Assembly (NCBI RefSeq): GCF_015356825.1
Contig: NZ_JAACYW010000028.1
Coordinates: forward strand, 1-64,000
Length of the DNA stretch: 64,000 nucleotides
Origin: Catenulispora rubra
Lineage (GTDB): Bacteria; Actinomycetota; Actinomycetes; Streptomycetales; Catenulisporaceae
Reading direction: 5' to 3'
Part shown: positions 35,969-45,469 of the stretch, one piece after another
Numbering within the stretch: position 1 is the first letter of the stretch
How the letters are laid out: each line of letters begins with the position of its first letter
Translations under genes and position numbers: made by a program
Notes under the pieces: model-generated
Told to the model about the DNA's origin: nothing
Databases searched by the model: none
Seen by the model: only the letters and a program-made list of their open reading frames with translations

Positions 35969-38104
35969 TTGAACGGTTCCGTGAGGCCGTTCTCGTTGTT
36001 CGTGGTGAAGATCCAGAGTCGGTGCAATCTCGCCTGCGCGTACTGCTACATGTACGAACACGCAGATCAAAGCTGGCGGACGCGGCCCGTCGCCATGAGC
36101 GACGAGATCGTCGCGAGCCTGGCCGCGCGCATCGGCGAGCACGCCGCCACGCACCGGCTCCCGGCGGTCGGGGTCGTCTTCCACGGCGGGGAGCCCCTGC
36201 TCGCCGGCGGTCCGCGCATACGATGGATCGCCGAGCGCATCCGTGCGGCACTGGCGCCGGCGACGCGGCTCGAACTGCACCTCCAGACCAACGGCGTGCT
36301 TCTCGCCGCCGCTCACGGCGAGGAGCTGTGCCAGACGCTCCTCGAAACCGGCATCAAGGTCGGCATCTCGCTGGACGGCGACCGTGACGCCAACGACCGA
36401 CACCGCCGCCACCACAACGGGGCGAGCAGCTTTCAGGAAGTGGTGAGCGCGGTCCTCCGGCTCGGTTCCCCTCGATACCGGCGAGCCTTCTCAGGGCTCC
36501 TGTGCACGATCGATCCGAAGAATGACCCGGTGGAGAGCTACCAGGCGCTGTCCGGTCTGGATCCCCCACGCATCGATTATCTGTTGCCCCACGCGAACTG
36601 GGACGTGCCTCCTGCGCGGCCGGCAGGGACCGGCACGACACCCTATGCGGATTGGCTGATCGCGGTACACCGCCGTTGGTCGGCGGACGGGCAGCGGCTG
36701 CCCATCCGGGTGTTCGACTCGATCCGGTCGGCGCTGGTCGGCGGCGAGAGCCTCAAGGAAGCCCTCGGCACAGAACCCTGCGACCTCGCCGTAGTCGAGA
36801 CCGATGGATCGATCGAACTCGCCGACTCTCTGAAGACCGCGTACGACGGCGCCCCGCGCACCGGCTTCCACATCCTGAAGCACTCGTTCGACGAAGCGGC
36901 CGCACATCCCGGGTTCACCCTTCGTGAGGCCGGCGCGGCAGGGCTCTGCCAGACCTGTCGACAATGTCCTGTCGTTGACGTCTGCGGCGGCGGACTGTAC
37001 GCACACCGGTATAGCAAGGGCAACAGCTTTGACAACCCATCGGTGCACTGCGCCGATCTGTTGAAGATCATCACCTATATGAAGGAGACACCGTCTTCGG
37101 ACTCGGGGAGAACCGGAACCGTCGCGGCCCATCAGATGTCGGGAGACTGTTTCGACGGCCTGGCCGCGGGGTTCGGCGACGTCGTCGCGGTCCGGCAACT
37201 GGCGGCCGCCCAACAGAGCATCAACCGCGGACTCCTCGACCGCGTGTTGACGGCGTCATGCGAACGCGGCGAATACTCCCGGCAGCCCTGGCAGGCCTTC
37301 GACGCCCTGCAACGCGATGATCCAGACGCGTACCGCAAAACCCTGCTAAACCCGTTCCTCCGGGTCTGGGCCTCGCGTTACCTCGACGCCACGCTCGGGC
37401 CGGCGGATCAGGAGTACCTGAGTTTGTCAATCTCCGATCATCCTCACCGTCCGCAGCTCACGGCCGACGGACTCACCGTCACGCTCGACAACGTCGACCC
37501 CTGCCTCGACTGCTATGGGAAACCGCTCATCGACCACCTGGATCCCGCGGCAGTCGCCGCCTGGCAACACATGTTTGCTGAAGCCTGGCGGCTCATCGTC
37601 ACTGAGTACTTCGACTACGCGCCTGCCATCGGAGCAGGGCTGTCGACCATCGTTCCGCTCATGCCCCAACCCGGCGTGCAAACGAGCGCGACCGCACGCC
37701 AGGCATTCGGCGCGATCGCGATAGCGCTACCGGACACCGCAGATGACCTGGCCTTGTTGATCATCCATGAGTTCCAGCACGTCAAGGCTGGCGCCTTGAT
37801 GGACATGTTCGACCTCTACGATCCGACATCGCCGCTGAGGTTCTCCGTTCCGTGGCGCCGGGACGAACGACCACCCGAGGCGGCGCTCCAGGGCCTGTAC
37901 GCCCACGCCGCCGTCGCCGACGTCTGGCGGACTCGATGGCTGCGCGCCTCGAACACGGAGTCGGAACGGTCCAGGTCCGGAATGCGGTACGCGACGTGGC
38001 ACCGGGCCGTCGCGCAGGTCGCCGACGCTCTCCAGGCGTCAGGGGTGTTGACAAGGCTGGGCGAACGACTCGTGACAGGCCTCGTCGAACGCGCTAATCA
38101 ATAA
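35969..38104 (+). CDS. fxsB: FxsB-type radical SAM/SPASM peptide maturase fused to an HExxH domain
   Basis: A 711-residue enzyme acting on the FxsA peptide. The radical SAM domain has the Cx3Cx2C cluster motif CNLACAYC (Cys19, Cys23, Cys26) and VFHGGEPLLAGG. The SPASM-type auxiliary cluster region contains CQTCRQCPVVDVCGGG near residue 330. The C-terminal third carries IIHEFQHVKAG (HExxH, His600-Glu601-His604). This resembles the HExxH peptide-modification domain now linked to alpha-ketoglutarate-dependent beta-hydroxylation. TTG 35969 is used as start; GTG 35981, four codons later, is a real alternative. Predicted chemistry: cyclophane formation plus hydroxylation of the core. Coupled to fxsA and followed by TIR genes. 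Confidence 0.88.
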   Translation: MNGSVRPFSLFVVKIQSRCNLACAYCYMYEHADQSWRTRPVAMSDEIVASLAARIGEHAATHRLPAVGVVFHGGEPLLAGGPRIRWIAERIRAALAPATRLELHLQTNGVLLAAAHGEELCQTLLETGIKVGISLDGDRDANDRHRRHHNGASSFQEVVSAVLRLGSPRYRRAFSGLLCTIDPKNDPVESYQALSGLDPPRIDYLLPHANWDVPPARPAGTGTTPYADWLIAVHRRWSADGQRLPIRVFDSIRSALVGGESLKEALGTEPCDLAVVETDGSIELADSLKTAYDGAPRTGFHILKHSFDEAAAHPGFTLREAGAAGLCQTCRQCPVVDVCGGGLYAHRYSKGNSFDNPSVHCADLLKIITYMKETPSSDSGRTGTVAAHQMSGDCFDGLAAGFGDVVAVRQLAAAQQSINRGLLDRVLTASCERGEYSRQPWQAFDALQRDDPDAYRKTLLNPFLRVWASRYLDATLGPADQEYLSLSISDHPHRPQLTADGLTVTLDNVDPCLDCYGKPLIDHLDPAAVAAWQHMFAEAWRLIVTEYFDYAPAIGAGLSTIVPLMPQPGVQTSATARQAFGAIAIALPDTADDLALLIIHEFQHVKAGALMDMFDLYDPTSPLRFSVPWRRDERPPEAALQGLYAHAAVADVWRTRWLRASNTESERSRSGMRYATWHRAVAQVADALQASGVLTRLGERLVTGLVERANQ

Positions 38105-38126
38105 CCCCGACCGGTTTCACAGAATA

Positions 38127-38154
38127 TTGCTTCACTCCTCACGAAGGGTACACT
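38127..38154 (+). promoter_or_regulatory. putative promoter of the TIR/FxsT genes
   Basis: TTGCTT (38127-38132) and TACACT (38149-38154) are spaced 16 bp in an AT-richer patch directly after fxsB and 41 bp before the GTG of the first TIR gene. This suggests the signalling genes can be transcribed separately from fxsAB. Prediction by eye only. Confidence 0.4.
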
Positions 38155-38194
38155 CCGCAGTGCGTCGGCCCGGCTGGTCGGAAGGAATCCACAA

Positions 38195-38851
38195 GTGGCA
38201 GAGGAAGAAAGGGAGCGCCTTGCCAAGGCTCCCTACTTTTTCCTGAGCTACGCACGGATGCCTCCGCACAACGACACCGGCACATCGCGCGGCGAGGCCG
38301 ACAAGGACGTCATCGAGTTCTATCAGGACCTGTGCATAGCGATCCGCCACCTGGCGGTCGTCAAGCCGGGCGCGCAGGCCGGCTACCTGGACCGCGCGAT
38401 GGGTACCGCGACCCAGTGGGAAGTCGCGGTCCAGGAGGCTCTGGCGACCTGCCGGACCTTCGTCGCGCTCTACAAGCCGGCCTACTTCGAGAGCAGCTGG
38501 TGCGGGCGGGAGTGGGCGGCGTTCGAACGTCGGCAGCAGCTGGCCCGGCAGGCGGGCTCGATCGCCTACGACGCGATCATCCCGGTGCTCTGGGCCGATG
38601 AGGGCAGCTTGCCCGATCCCCTGCCCAAGGCAGCGAAGCCGGTGCAGTATGAAGACGCGGGGCAGCCTTCGAGTTACCGGCTCCAAGGACTCTGGGAGTT
38701 GCGTTTCGGGATGTACGACCACGACTACAAGCGGACCACGATTGCGATTGCCCGCACCATACTCAGGATTGCCCGGTCGACGCAGATTCCTCCCTGCGAC
38801 ATCACGGAGTTCTCGCAAGATGACAATGCCTTCAGTTCGGTATCGGAATGA
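38195..38851 (+). CDS. TIR-domain protein of the Fxs cluster
   Basis: A 218-residue protein from GTG 38195 (GAAGGAATCC upstream). It has a TIR-like fold: strand A and box 1 YFFLSYARMP, then a strand with TFVALYKPAYFES, then SSWCGREWAAFERR. Trp102, Cys103 and Glu106 form the WCxxE pattern, in which the Glu is the catalytic residue of NAD-cleaving TIR domains. The C-terminal part (RFGMYDHDYKRTTIAIARTI) is helical. TIR-type proteins are regular members of Fxs clusters, but their function there is not established. NADase activity is inferred from the conserved Glu. Confidence 0.82.
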   Translation: MAEEERERLAKAPYFFLSYARMPPHNDTGTSRGEADKDVIEFYQDLCIAIRHLAVVKPGAQAGYLDRAMGTATQWEVAVQEALATCRTFVALYKPAYFESSWCGREWAAFERRQQLARQAGSIAYDAIIPVLWADEGSLPDPLPKAAKPVQYEDAGQPSSYRLQGLWELRFGMYDHDYKRTTIAIARTILRIARSTQIPPCDITEFSQDDNAFSSVSE

Positions 38852-38870
38852 CGTGAAGGGACAGAAGGGT

Positions 38871-40058
38871 ATGGCGGGCTCTCGACAGTCCGGTGACGAA
38901 CCGTCCGTCCACGAACCGCTGTTCTTTCTCAGTTATGCGCGCCCGCACGAAGCCGAGGCGGAGCGCCCCCGGGAGGAGCTGGACCTCTTCCTGACGTTCT
39001 TCGACGACCTCACACAACAGATCAGTACCCTGCTTCCCCGCAAGCGTCCCGGCGACCTCGGCTACGCCGCCCCCGCAGACGCGCCGGAGCGGCCCACGCT
39101 CCAGGCCCTGTCGGTGTGCCACGTCTTCGTCCCGCTGATCTCCCCGCAGTACTTCAGCACCCGGCGCTGCGGACTGGAGTGGTCGGCGTTCCGCAAACGG
39201 GTCAGGACGCGGGACGTCGGGCTCCACTTCGTCCCGGTGACCTGGGCGCCGGTGGAGCCGGCGGACATCCCGCCGGACGTGCTGGAAGTCGACTTCCACA
39301 CCCCGCGCGAGGGCCGGGCCGACATCGCCGAGGGCTTGTACCCGCTCATGGTCGACCGCGCACCGGGCAGCGACTACGACCTGGTCGTCAGGAACGTGGC
39401 CCGGACGATCAGCTGCGTCGTCCGGGAGCACCCGCTGCCGGCCGGCGTGCTGCCCTCGCTGCTGGGACAGCAGAACGCCTTCCGGGCCGCGCCCACCCGT
39501 CTGCTGCTGCGGATCGTGATCCTCGCCCCGACCCGGGACCGCTCCCCGAAGGGCCGGACGGCCGACGGCCACTACGGCGACGCCCAGACGGACTGGGCCC
39601 CGTACGGCGACCGCCGGGACCGCACGCTCGCCGCGGACGTCCGGACCATCGCCGACCGGCTCGGCTACGCTCCGGAGATCGTCGGGTTCGACGACGTCGC
39701 CCCGGCCCTGCTGGCCGGCACGCTGTCCAGCGCGCCGACCGTCCTGCTCATCGACAACTGGGCCCTGCTCGACACCGCCTGGCGGGACCAGGTCGCAGCG
39801 TACGCGGACCCGGCCGCGAAGCGGCCGGACTGGGAGACGTTCATGGTGGTCCGGGACGACCACGATCCGCAGACCCGGCAGCGCGGCGCGGACCTGCGGG
39901 CCGCGGTGGATGAGACACTCGCGGCGAGCCTGCGGGCCATGCAGACGGTCGTCGAGCACGCGGCGTCCGGGAACGGCCCGCGCGAACGCTTCCCCTCGCA
40001 TTTCTCCACCGTGGCCGAGTTCGCCGCGGGCCTGTTCCGGTTCCGGAGGTCCCGGTGA
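38871..40058 (+). CDS. fxsC: FxsC, TIR-like protein of the Fxs cluster
   Basis: A 395-residue protein. ATG 38871 is chosen for GAAGGG 10 bp upstream; GTG 38853 and ATG 38826 (overlapping the previous gene) are in frame. The N-terminal TIR-like domain reads PLFFLSYARPHEAEAERPRE, HVFVPLISPQYFSTRRCG and LEWSAFRKR. Glu103 corresponds to the TIR catalytic Glu, though the preceding Trp is replaced by Arg. The C-terminal about 180 residues (LLLRIVILAPTRDRSPKGRT and APTVLLIDNWALLD) form a second alpha/beta domain typical of FxsC proteins. It ends in a 4-bp overlap with the following gene, so both are co-translated. Confidence 0.85.
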   Translation: MAGSRQSGDEPSVHEPLFFLSYARPHEAEAERPREELDLFLTFFDDLTQQISTLLPRKRPGDLGYAAPADAPERPTLQALSVCHVFVPLISPQYFSTRRCGLEWSAFRKRVRTRDVGLHFVPVTWAPVEPADIPPDVLEVDFHTPREGRADIAEGLYPLMVDRAPGSDYDLVVRNVARTISCVVREHPLPAGVLPSLLGQQNAFRAAPTRLLLRIVILAPTRDRSPKGRTADGHYGDAQTDWAPYGDRRDRTLAADVRTIADRLGYAPEIVGFDDVAPALLAGTLSSAPTVLLIDNWALLDTAWRDQVAAYADPAAKRPDWETFMVVRDDHDPQTRQRGADLRAAVDETLAASLRAMQTVVEHAASGNGPRERFPSHFSTVAEFAAGLFRFRRSR

Positions 40059-43000
40059 CCGACGGCGCACGGATCGACACTGCACTGGTCGACGACGACG
40101 GAGGTGTGACCATGACGGGCTCGGACGCCGCCGGTGGCCGGATCGTGACGTTCTACAGCTACAAGGGCGGCACCGGCCGGACCATGGCGCTGGCGAATGC
40201 GGCCTGGATCCTGGCCGCCGCCGGGCACCGGGTCCTGATGATCGACTGGGACCTGGAGGCGCCGGGCCTGCACCGGTTCTTCGAACCCTTCCTCGGCGAC
40301 GAGCGACTGCGCGACGTCCCGGGCATCATCAACATGATCGACCAGTACTGCGACTCCGCCAACGCCCGGCTGACCGGCGAGGACGGCGCGGCCGGCGGCG
40401 AGGTCGACCCGGTCGCGTGGTGGGCGGAGAACGCCCACGTCGCGGAGAACGCGGTCGAGCTGGACTGGGACTTCGAGTTCGGCGGCAGCCTGCACTTCAT
40501 CCGGGCCGGCCGCACCGCCGCGGTGCACTCCGCCGGGATCTCGGCCATGGACTGGTACACGTTCTACCACCACCTCGGCGGGAACGCGTATCTGGAGCAG
40601 ATGCGGCTTCAGCTCAAGCAGGCCTACGACTACGTCCTGATCGACAGCCGCACCGGGAACAGCGACATCGAGGACATCTGCACCAAGGACCTTCCCGACG
40701 ACCTGGTCGTGTGCTTCACCCTCAGCGGCCAGAACATCGACGGGACCGCGGAGATGGCGACTGACGTCGACGAGATCCGAGGCGCCGACCGGCGGCGGCC
40801 CCAGGTCCGCATCCTGCCGGTGGTGACCCGCGTGGACGACTCGGACTCCGACCGGCGCGACACCGGACTGGCTGTGGCGCAGGCCCGGTTCGCCCCGTTC
40901 GTGAACCGGATCAGTTCCCATGACCCGAAGACGTACTGGAACCTCGCGCAGATCCCTTACAAAGCGCTCTACTCCTACGAGGAACTGCTCGCCGTCTTCG
41001 GCGACTCCCCCGGGAACCCGCAGTCGGTGCTGGCCGCGGTGGAGCGGCTGGTCGGACTGATCACCGAGGGCCAGGTGACCTCGCTGGCCCCGATGGACGA
41101 GGGGCTGCGGCTGCGACACCGGCAGAAGTTCTTCCGGCGCGCGCCGGTCGCACTGGCCGACGTCTGCATCAGCCACCTGGCGGCCGACCGGACCTGGGTG
41201 GCGTGGCTGCGCTGGCTGCTGCGCGGCGCGGGCCTGGAGACGTCGGCGGACGAGACGTCCGCGGCCGACGGCCGGGCCCTGGACCCGCTGACCGCCGAAC
41301 AGATGCGGTCGGCCCCCTACACCCTGGTTCTGGTATCCGGTGCCTACCAGCAGTCGGCGCTGGGCCGGTCGGTGTGGGCCAGCCGCAACAACGACGTGCC
41401 GACCCAGCTCGGCAAGCTGGTGGCGCTGCACGTGGAGCCGCCGGTGCCGGGCAGCGCGCTGCGCTGGTCGCCGGCGGTGGAGACCGTGAACCGCACCGAG
41501 GTCGACGTGGCTGGCGCGCTGCTGGCGGCACTCAGCTCACCGATGACCGCCGAACAGGCACTGACCGAGGCCGAGCGGATCGCACCCCGGGTCCGGTACC
41601 CCCGCTCCCGGCCCGACCACTGGAAGGTACCGAACCGGGTCGTCCGGTTCACCGGGCGCGTGGACAGCCTGGACCGGCTGCGTCAGCAGCTCACCACAGC
41701 CACCGGGGGCGACATGACGCACGCGGTGCTCGGCATCAGCGGCATCGGCAAGACGGCACTGGTCGTGGAGTACGCCCACCGCTTCCAGCACCACTACGAC
41801 GTGGTCTGGTGGATCCGCGCCGAGCACCTCAACTTCGTCACCGAGGACCTCGCCGAGCTCGCCAGGCGGCTGGGCCTGGAGGTCCAGAACGTCGGCGAGG
41901 CCGCCGACGCCGTCCGGGAGGACCTGCGTGCCGGCCGGCGCGGCGGGCGCTGGCTGCTGGTGTACGACAACGCCGAGGACCCGGATCAGCTGCTGGACCG
42001 GATGCCCTCGGCCGCGAACGGCCATGTGCTGGTCACCTCGAACAATTCGAAATGGGCCAGCGCGGTGGCTGCGGTGGAGATCGAGGTATTCGACCTCGCC
42101 GAGAGCATCGACCTGCTCACCAGTCTGGTCCCCGGGTTGTCGGAGCAGCACGCCGAACTGGTCGCCGTCGAGGTCGGCAACCTCCCGCTGGCCGTCGAGA
42201 TCGCCGGCTCCTGGCTGGCCGAGACGGGGATGCCCGTCGAGGCCTACCTGGAGCTGCTGCGCAGCGACCCCGCCGCGACGCTGGAGCGCGGACACGCCTC
42301 CGGGTACGACCGCTCGATCATCACTGCCTGGCGGCTGACCGTGGCCAAGATCGGCGAGCTGTCCCCGGGCGCGGAGCGGCTTCTGCAGCTGCTGGCGTTC
42401 TGCGGCCCCGAACCCGTCGCGGCCAACCTCGTGTACGGCGACGCCATGAGCCGGGCCCTGCTGCCGTATGACAGCAGGCTGCGCTCCGGCAAGGGCCCGA
42501 TCGGGCAGTATGTGCAGTTGCTCAACAGCTTCGGCCTGGTCACGGTGCCGCGCGGCACCGACAAGCCGCTCCAGGTCCACCGGCTGATCCAGCAGGTGGT
42601 CCGGGACACGATCCCCGATCCGGCCGACCGGGAGACGCTGCGCCGCGCGATCCACGAGGTCCTGGTCGCCGCCCGGCCGCCGCAGGGCGACGTGGACAAC
42701 GCGAAGACCTGGCCGGTCTACGCCGAGATCTGGCCGCACCTGGTGCACTCCGAGGCGCGCCGCGGCAGCGCCGAGACCCGCCAGCTCTACGTCGACCGGG
42801 TCCGCCACCTCCGGTTGCGCGGCGAGCCCGGCCGGGCGGCCGAACTGGCCGAGGAGACGGTCGCGCTGTGGGAGGCCGATCCGGACATCGGGCCGGACGA
42901 CGCGCGCAACCTGAGCATGCGCTTCGAGTTGGCGACCGCGCTGCGCGCGCTGGGCGACCCGGCCCGGTCCCTGGAGATCGACACCGACGTCCTGGCCCGC

Positions 43001-44125
43001 CAGCGGTCGCACCCGGACCTGGGGCCCGAACACCTGGCGACGCTGATGACCGTCGGCGGACTGGCCTCCGACCACCGGGCCCTGGGCCGGTTCCAGGAGT
43101 CACTGGCGCTCGACCGCGCGAACCACGCCGACTTCCTCACCCACATCGGCCGGGACCACCCCCGGACCCTGCTGGCGGCCAGCAACCTGGCCGTGGCGTT
43201 GCGCGCGGCGGGCGAACCCTTCGAGGCGCTGAAAATCGACCGGCAGACCCTCGAGGATCGCCGGGACGTTCTGGGCGAGACGGACTTCCTGACCTTCAAG
43301 TCGGCCATCAACCTCGCACGCGACCTGCGGGACTGCGGCGACCGCACGGGCGCCCTGGAACTACTCAAGGTCACCTACCGGGACGCCCGCGAAGCCCTCG
43401 GCGACGACGCCCCGGCCACCATCGAGGCAGCCCGAGCACTGTCCACCAGCTACCGCAAGGCGGGCGACTACACCGAGGCCGGCAAGCTCCTGGACCGGCT
43501 CCGCGAAAAGCTCGGCGCGCCGGAGTCCGTGCAGTCGGTGCCGCAACTCGGCTACGCGCTGAACGCCGCCGCCCACCGCGCCGGCAGCGGCGACGTCCAG
43601 GGCGCCCTGGACCTGGCCCTCACGACGCTGAAGAAGTACCAGGCCAGACAGCCCCATCACCCCGACACCATGACCTGCGCCAACAACGTCGCGATCTACC
43701 TGCGGCGCCTGGGCCGCACCCAGGAGTCGCTCGACCGCCTACGCGGCACCTTCTCGGAGCTGACGGCGGCGCTGGGCCGAACTCATCTCAGTACCCTGGG
43801 GTGCGCCATCAACCTCGCGAACGCCCTCGCCGAGACCGGCCACCTCGACGAGGCCGAGAAGCTGTACCTGGCGACGGCCGAGCTCCTGCGGACGGTGTTG
43901 GCGCCGGCCGAGCCCGGTGCCCGCGAGAGCCATCCCGATCTGCTGGCGTGCCAGGCCAATCTGGCGGTCACCTGGCACGAGACGAGCCGGGAGGAGCAGG
44001 CCGAGACCGAGCGGGCGAGGGTACGCAAGCTGCTGGCGGCGACCCGCGGCGAGAAGCACCCCAGCACGGCACGGCTGGACCGCTGGGAGCGCGCCGACCG
44101 GGAACTGGACGCGACGCCACTGTGA
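40055..44125 (+). CDS. fxsT: FxsT-type STAND-like protein: ParA-like ATPase, TIR-like, NB-ARC and TPR domains
   Basis: A 1,356-residue signalling ATPase from GTG 40055 (GGAGGT upstream). Domains in order: ParA/MipZ-like ATPase with deviant Walker A KGGTGRT (residues 37-43) and MIDWDLEAPGLHRF; a TIR-like domain at about residues 365-490 (DVCISHLAADRTWVAWLRWL) in which the usual WCxxE is SALGRSVWAS, so the catalytic Glu is missing; an NB-ARC NTPase with GISGIGKTALV (about 560-570) and WLLVYDNAEDPDQLLDRMP; then tetratricopeptide repeats from about residue 900 to the end. This matches FxSxx-COOH system tetratricopeptide repeat proteins. STAND ATPases of this layout act as sensors that oligomerise on stimulus. 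The stimulus is unknown. Confidence 0.88.
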   Translation: MTDGARIDTALVDDDGGVTMTGSDAAGGRIVTFYSYKGGTGRTMALANAAWILAAAGHRVLMIDWDLEAPGLHRFFEPFLGDERLRDVPGIINMIDQYCDSANARLTGEDGAAGGEVDPVAWWAENAHVAENAVELDWDFEFGGSLHFIRAGRTAAVHSAGISAMDWYTFYHHLGGNAYLEQMRLQLKQAYDYVLIDSRTGNSDIEDICTKDLPDDLVVCFTLSGQNIDGTAEMATDVDEIRGADRRRPQVRILPVVTRVDDSDSDRRDTGLAVAQARFAPFVNRISSHDPKTYWNLAQIPYKALYSYEELLAVFGDSPGNPQSVLAAVERLVGLITEGQVTSLAPMDEGLRLRHRQKFFRRAPVALADVCISHLAADRTWVAWLRWLLRGAGLETSADETSAADGRALDPLTAEQMRSAPYTLVLVSGAYQQSALGRSVWASRNNDVPTQLGKLVALHVEPPVPGSALRWSPAVETVNRTEVDVAGALLAALSSPMTAEQALTEAERIAPRVRYPRSRPDHWKVPNRVVRFTGRVDSLDRLRQQLTTATGGDMTHAVLGISGIGKTALVVEYAHRFQHHYDVVWWIRAEHLNFVTEDLAELARRLGLEVQNVGEAADAVREDLRAGRRGGRWLLVYDNAEDPDQLLDRMPSAANGHVLVTSNNSKWASAVAAVEIEVFDLAESIDLLTSLVPGLSEQHAELVAVEVGNLPLAVEIAGSWLAETGMPVEAYLELLRSDPAATLERGHASGYDRSIITAWRLTVAKIGELSPGAERLLQLLAFCGPEPVAANLVYGDAMSRALLPYDSRLRSGKGPIGQYVQLLNSFGLVTVPRGTDKPLQVHRLIQQVVRDTIPDPADRETLRRAIHEVLVAARPPQGDVDNAKTWPVYAEIWPHLVHSEARRGSAETRQLYVDRVRHLRLRGEPGRAAELAEETVALWEADPDIGPDDARNLSMRFELATALRALGDPARSLEIDTDVLARQRSHPDLGPEHLATLMTVGGLASDHRALGRFQESLALDRANHADFLTHIGRDHPRTLLAASNLAVALRAAGEPFEALKIDRQTLEDRRDVLGETDFLTFKSAINLARDLRDCGDRTGALELLKVTYRDAREALGDDAPATIEAARALSTSYRKAGDYTEAGKLLDRLREKLGAPESVQSVPQLGYALNAAAHRAGSGDVQGALDLALTTLKKYQARQPHHPDTMTCANNVAIYLRRLGRTQESLDRLRGTFSELTAALGRTHLSTLGCAINLANALAETGHLDEAEKLYLATAELLRTVLAPAEPGARESHPDLLACQANLAVTWHETSREEQAETERARVRKLLAATRGEKHPSTARLDRWERADRELDATPL

Positions 44126-44228
44126 GCCGCGGGCGACGTCAAAAGATTGAGATCAAACAGATTGGCCGGCTGACATCGGGGAGCTGAGGATGGCGTCGTC
44201 GGGACCCCGGCTTCCGGCGTCGCGGCCG

Positions 44229-45197
44229 TCAGCGCCCTGACGCGGCACCTGCCCGGTTCGCCGTGTTCGCCAGCCAGCGCAGGATCCGCGGCATGGCGGG
44301 GATCGCGCCGAAGTGGGCGGTGTCGAGCGCGAGCATGGTCGTCGCGTTCTTGATGTGGTCGGCGAGCCAGTAGAAGTGGTCCATCGGGGAGAACGTGTCC
44401 AACTCGCCTTGCCACAGCAGGGCCGGCACATCGATGTCCGATACCTGGAAACCCCAGGGTTTCACCAACGAGACGACGTCGTCGAACCAGCCCTGCAGCC
44501 CGTGGTCGCGCCCTCCCGTGTCCGCTTCCTCAGGGTCGAAGGCCGCGTCGAAGTTCTGCACGAGCATGCGGCGCACGCCGGTCTCCCAAACGATCCGGCG
44601 ATCTCCCGGTGACATTTCCGGGACCAGTGATCTGATCATTTGCTGCGGGTCGGAGTTCAGGGCGGAATGGCGCTCAAGCAGTTCTTCGTGAAGGGATCCA
44701 TGGTCCTCGGCAGCCAGCGTGAACGCGTGGATGTTGGACTGCGTCATCCCCCCGAACCAGTCAAGTTCCGCAGGGTCAACGTCGAAGGGTGCGAGGCTTA
44801 CCAGGATCGCCACGTTCTGAACCCGATCCGGCAACAGCGCGGCGCACGCCATGGCGTGCGGACCGCCTCCGGAGCGGCCCATGACGGAGAACCTCTCGAT
44901 GCCGAGCGCGTCGGCGATCGCCGCGACATCGGCGGCGGCGTGGCTCACGCTCCGGCCCTCCAGCCGACCGGATCCACCGTATCCGGGCCGGTCATAAGCG
45001 ATGAGACGAAGGCCCGAATTATACAAGTGATTGACAAGGGGACGTGGCCCCCGGCGACTCCCCGGCATGCCGTGCAAATAAAGGATTGGATACCCGTCCT
45101 CGGGGCCCCAGGACTCCACAGCGAGTCCCCGGCCGCCCTCGGTCACCACTGGCGTTCTCACTCGCAGCCTCCCGAGTCCGGTGCCGACCGTAGCCAT
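44229..45197 (-). CDS. alpha/beta-hydrolase fold enzyme
   Basis: A 322-residue hydrolase, ATG 45197. Features: oxyanion loop LYLHGMPGSRRGPRP, strand with LIAYDRPGYGGSGR, nucleophile elbow FSVMGRSGGGPHAMA (Ser in GxSxG), an acidic residue in LLWQGELDTFSPMDHF and the catalytic His in LALDTAHFGAIP. The complete Ser-Asp-His set makes it likely active. Substrate unknown. It converges on the Fxs operon, so it is not part of it, although hydrolases often lie near such clusters. The noncoding gaps around it (44126-44228 and 45198-45469) show no clear signals. Confidence 0.88.
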   Translation of the reverse strand: MATVGTGLGRLRVRTPVVTEGGRGLAVESWGPEDGYPILYLHGMPGSRRGPRPLVNHLYNSGLRLIAYDRPGYGGSGRLEGRSVSHAAADVAAIADALGIERFSVMGRSGGGPHAMACAALLPDRVQNVAILVSLAPFDVDPAELDWFGGMTQSNIHAFTLAAEDHGSLHEELLERHSALNSDPQQMIRSLVPEMSPGDRRIVWETGVRRMLVQNFDAAFDPEEADTGGRDHGLQGWFDDVVSLVKPWGFQVSDIDVPALLWQGELDTFSPMDHFYWLADHIKNATTMLALDTAHFGAIPAMPRILRWLANTANRAGAASGR

Positions 45198-45469
45198 CGC
45201 ACCCTGTTCGCAGCATGGCGCAGGACATCACGATTGTCATTACCGAAAAGCGCGCACTGGTTATGCGTGCTTCCACGAAGACACGCGAGAGCCTAGCGGA
45301 GGGATGCTCGGCTGTGGCACATGTTGAAAAAAGGCACGCGTGGGTTTCACCCCTCCTCGACCATCGGCTATCCGTTGTTCAACCAGCATTGCGATCATGA
45401 CGCGGTTCGTCAGGCTTCTGAGGAACCGCGCGCGGATCCATGAGCTCGGTCACTGCGAGTGCCGACATC

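Noticed and set aside
40630..44415. Long minus-strand frames opposite fxsT.
   Set aside because: The plus strand encodes clear ParA-like, NB-ARC and TPR motifs. The opposite frames are compositional shadows.
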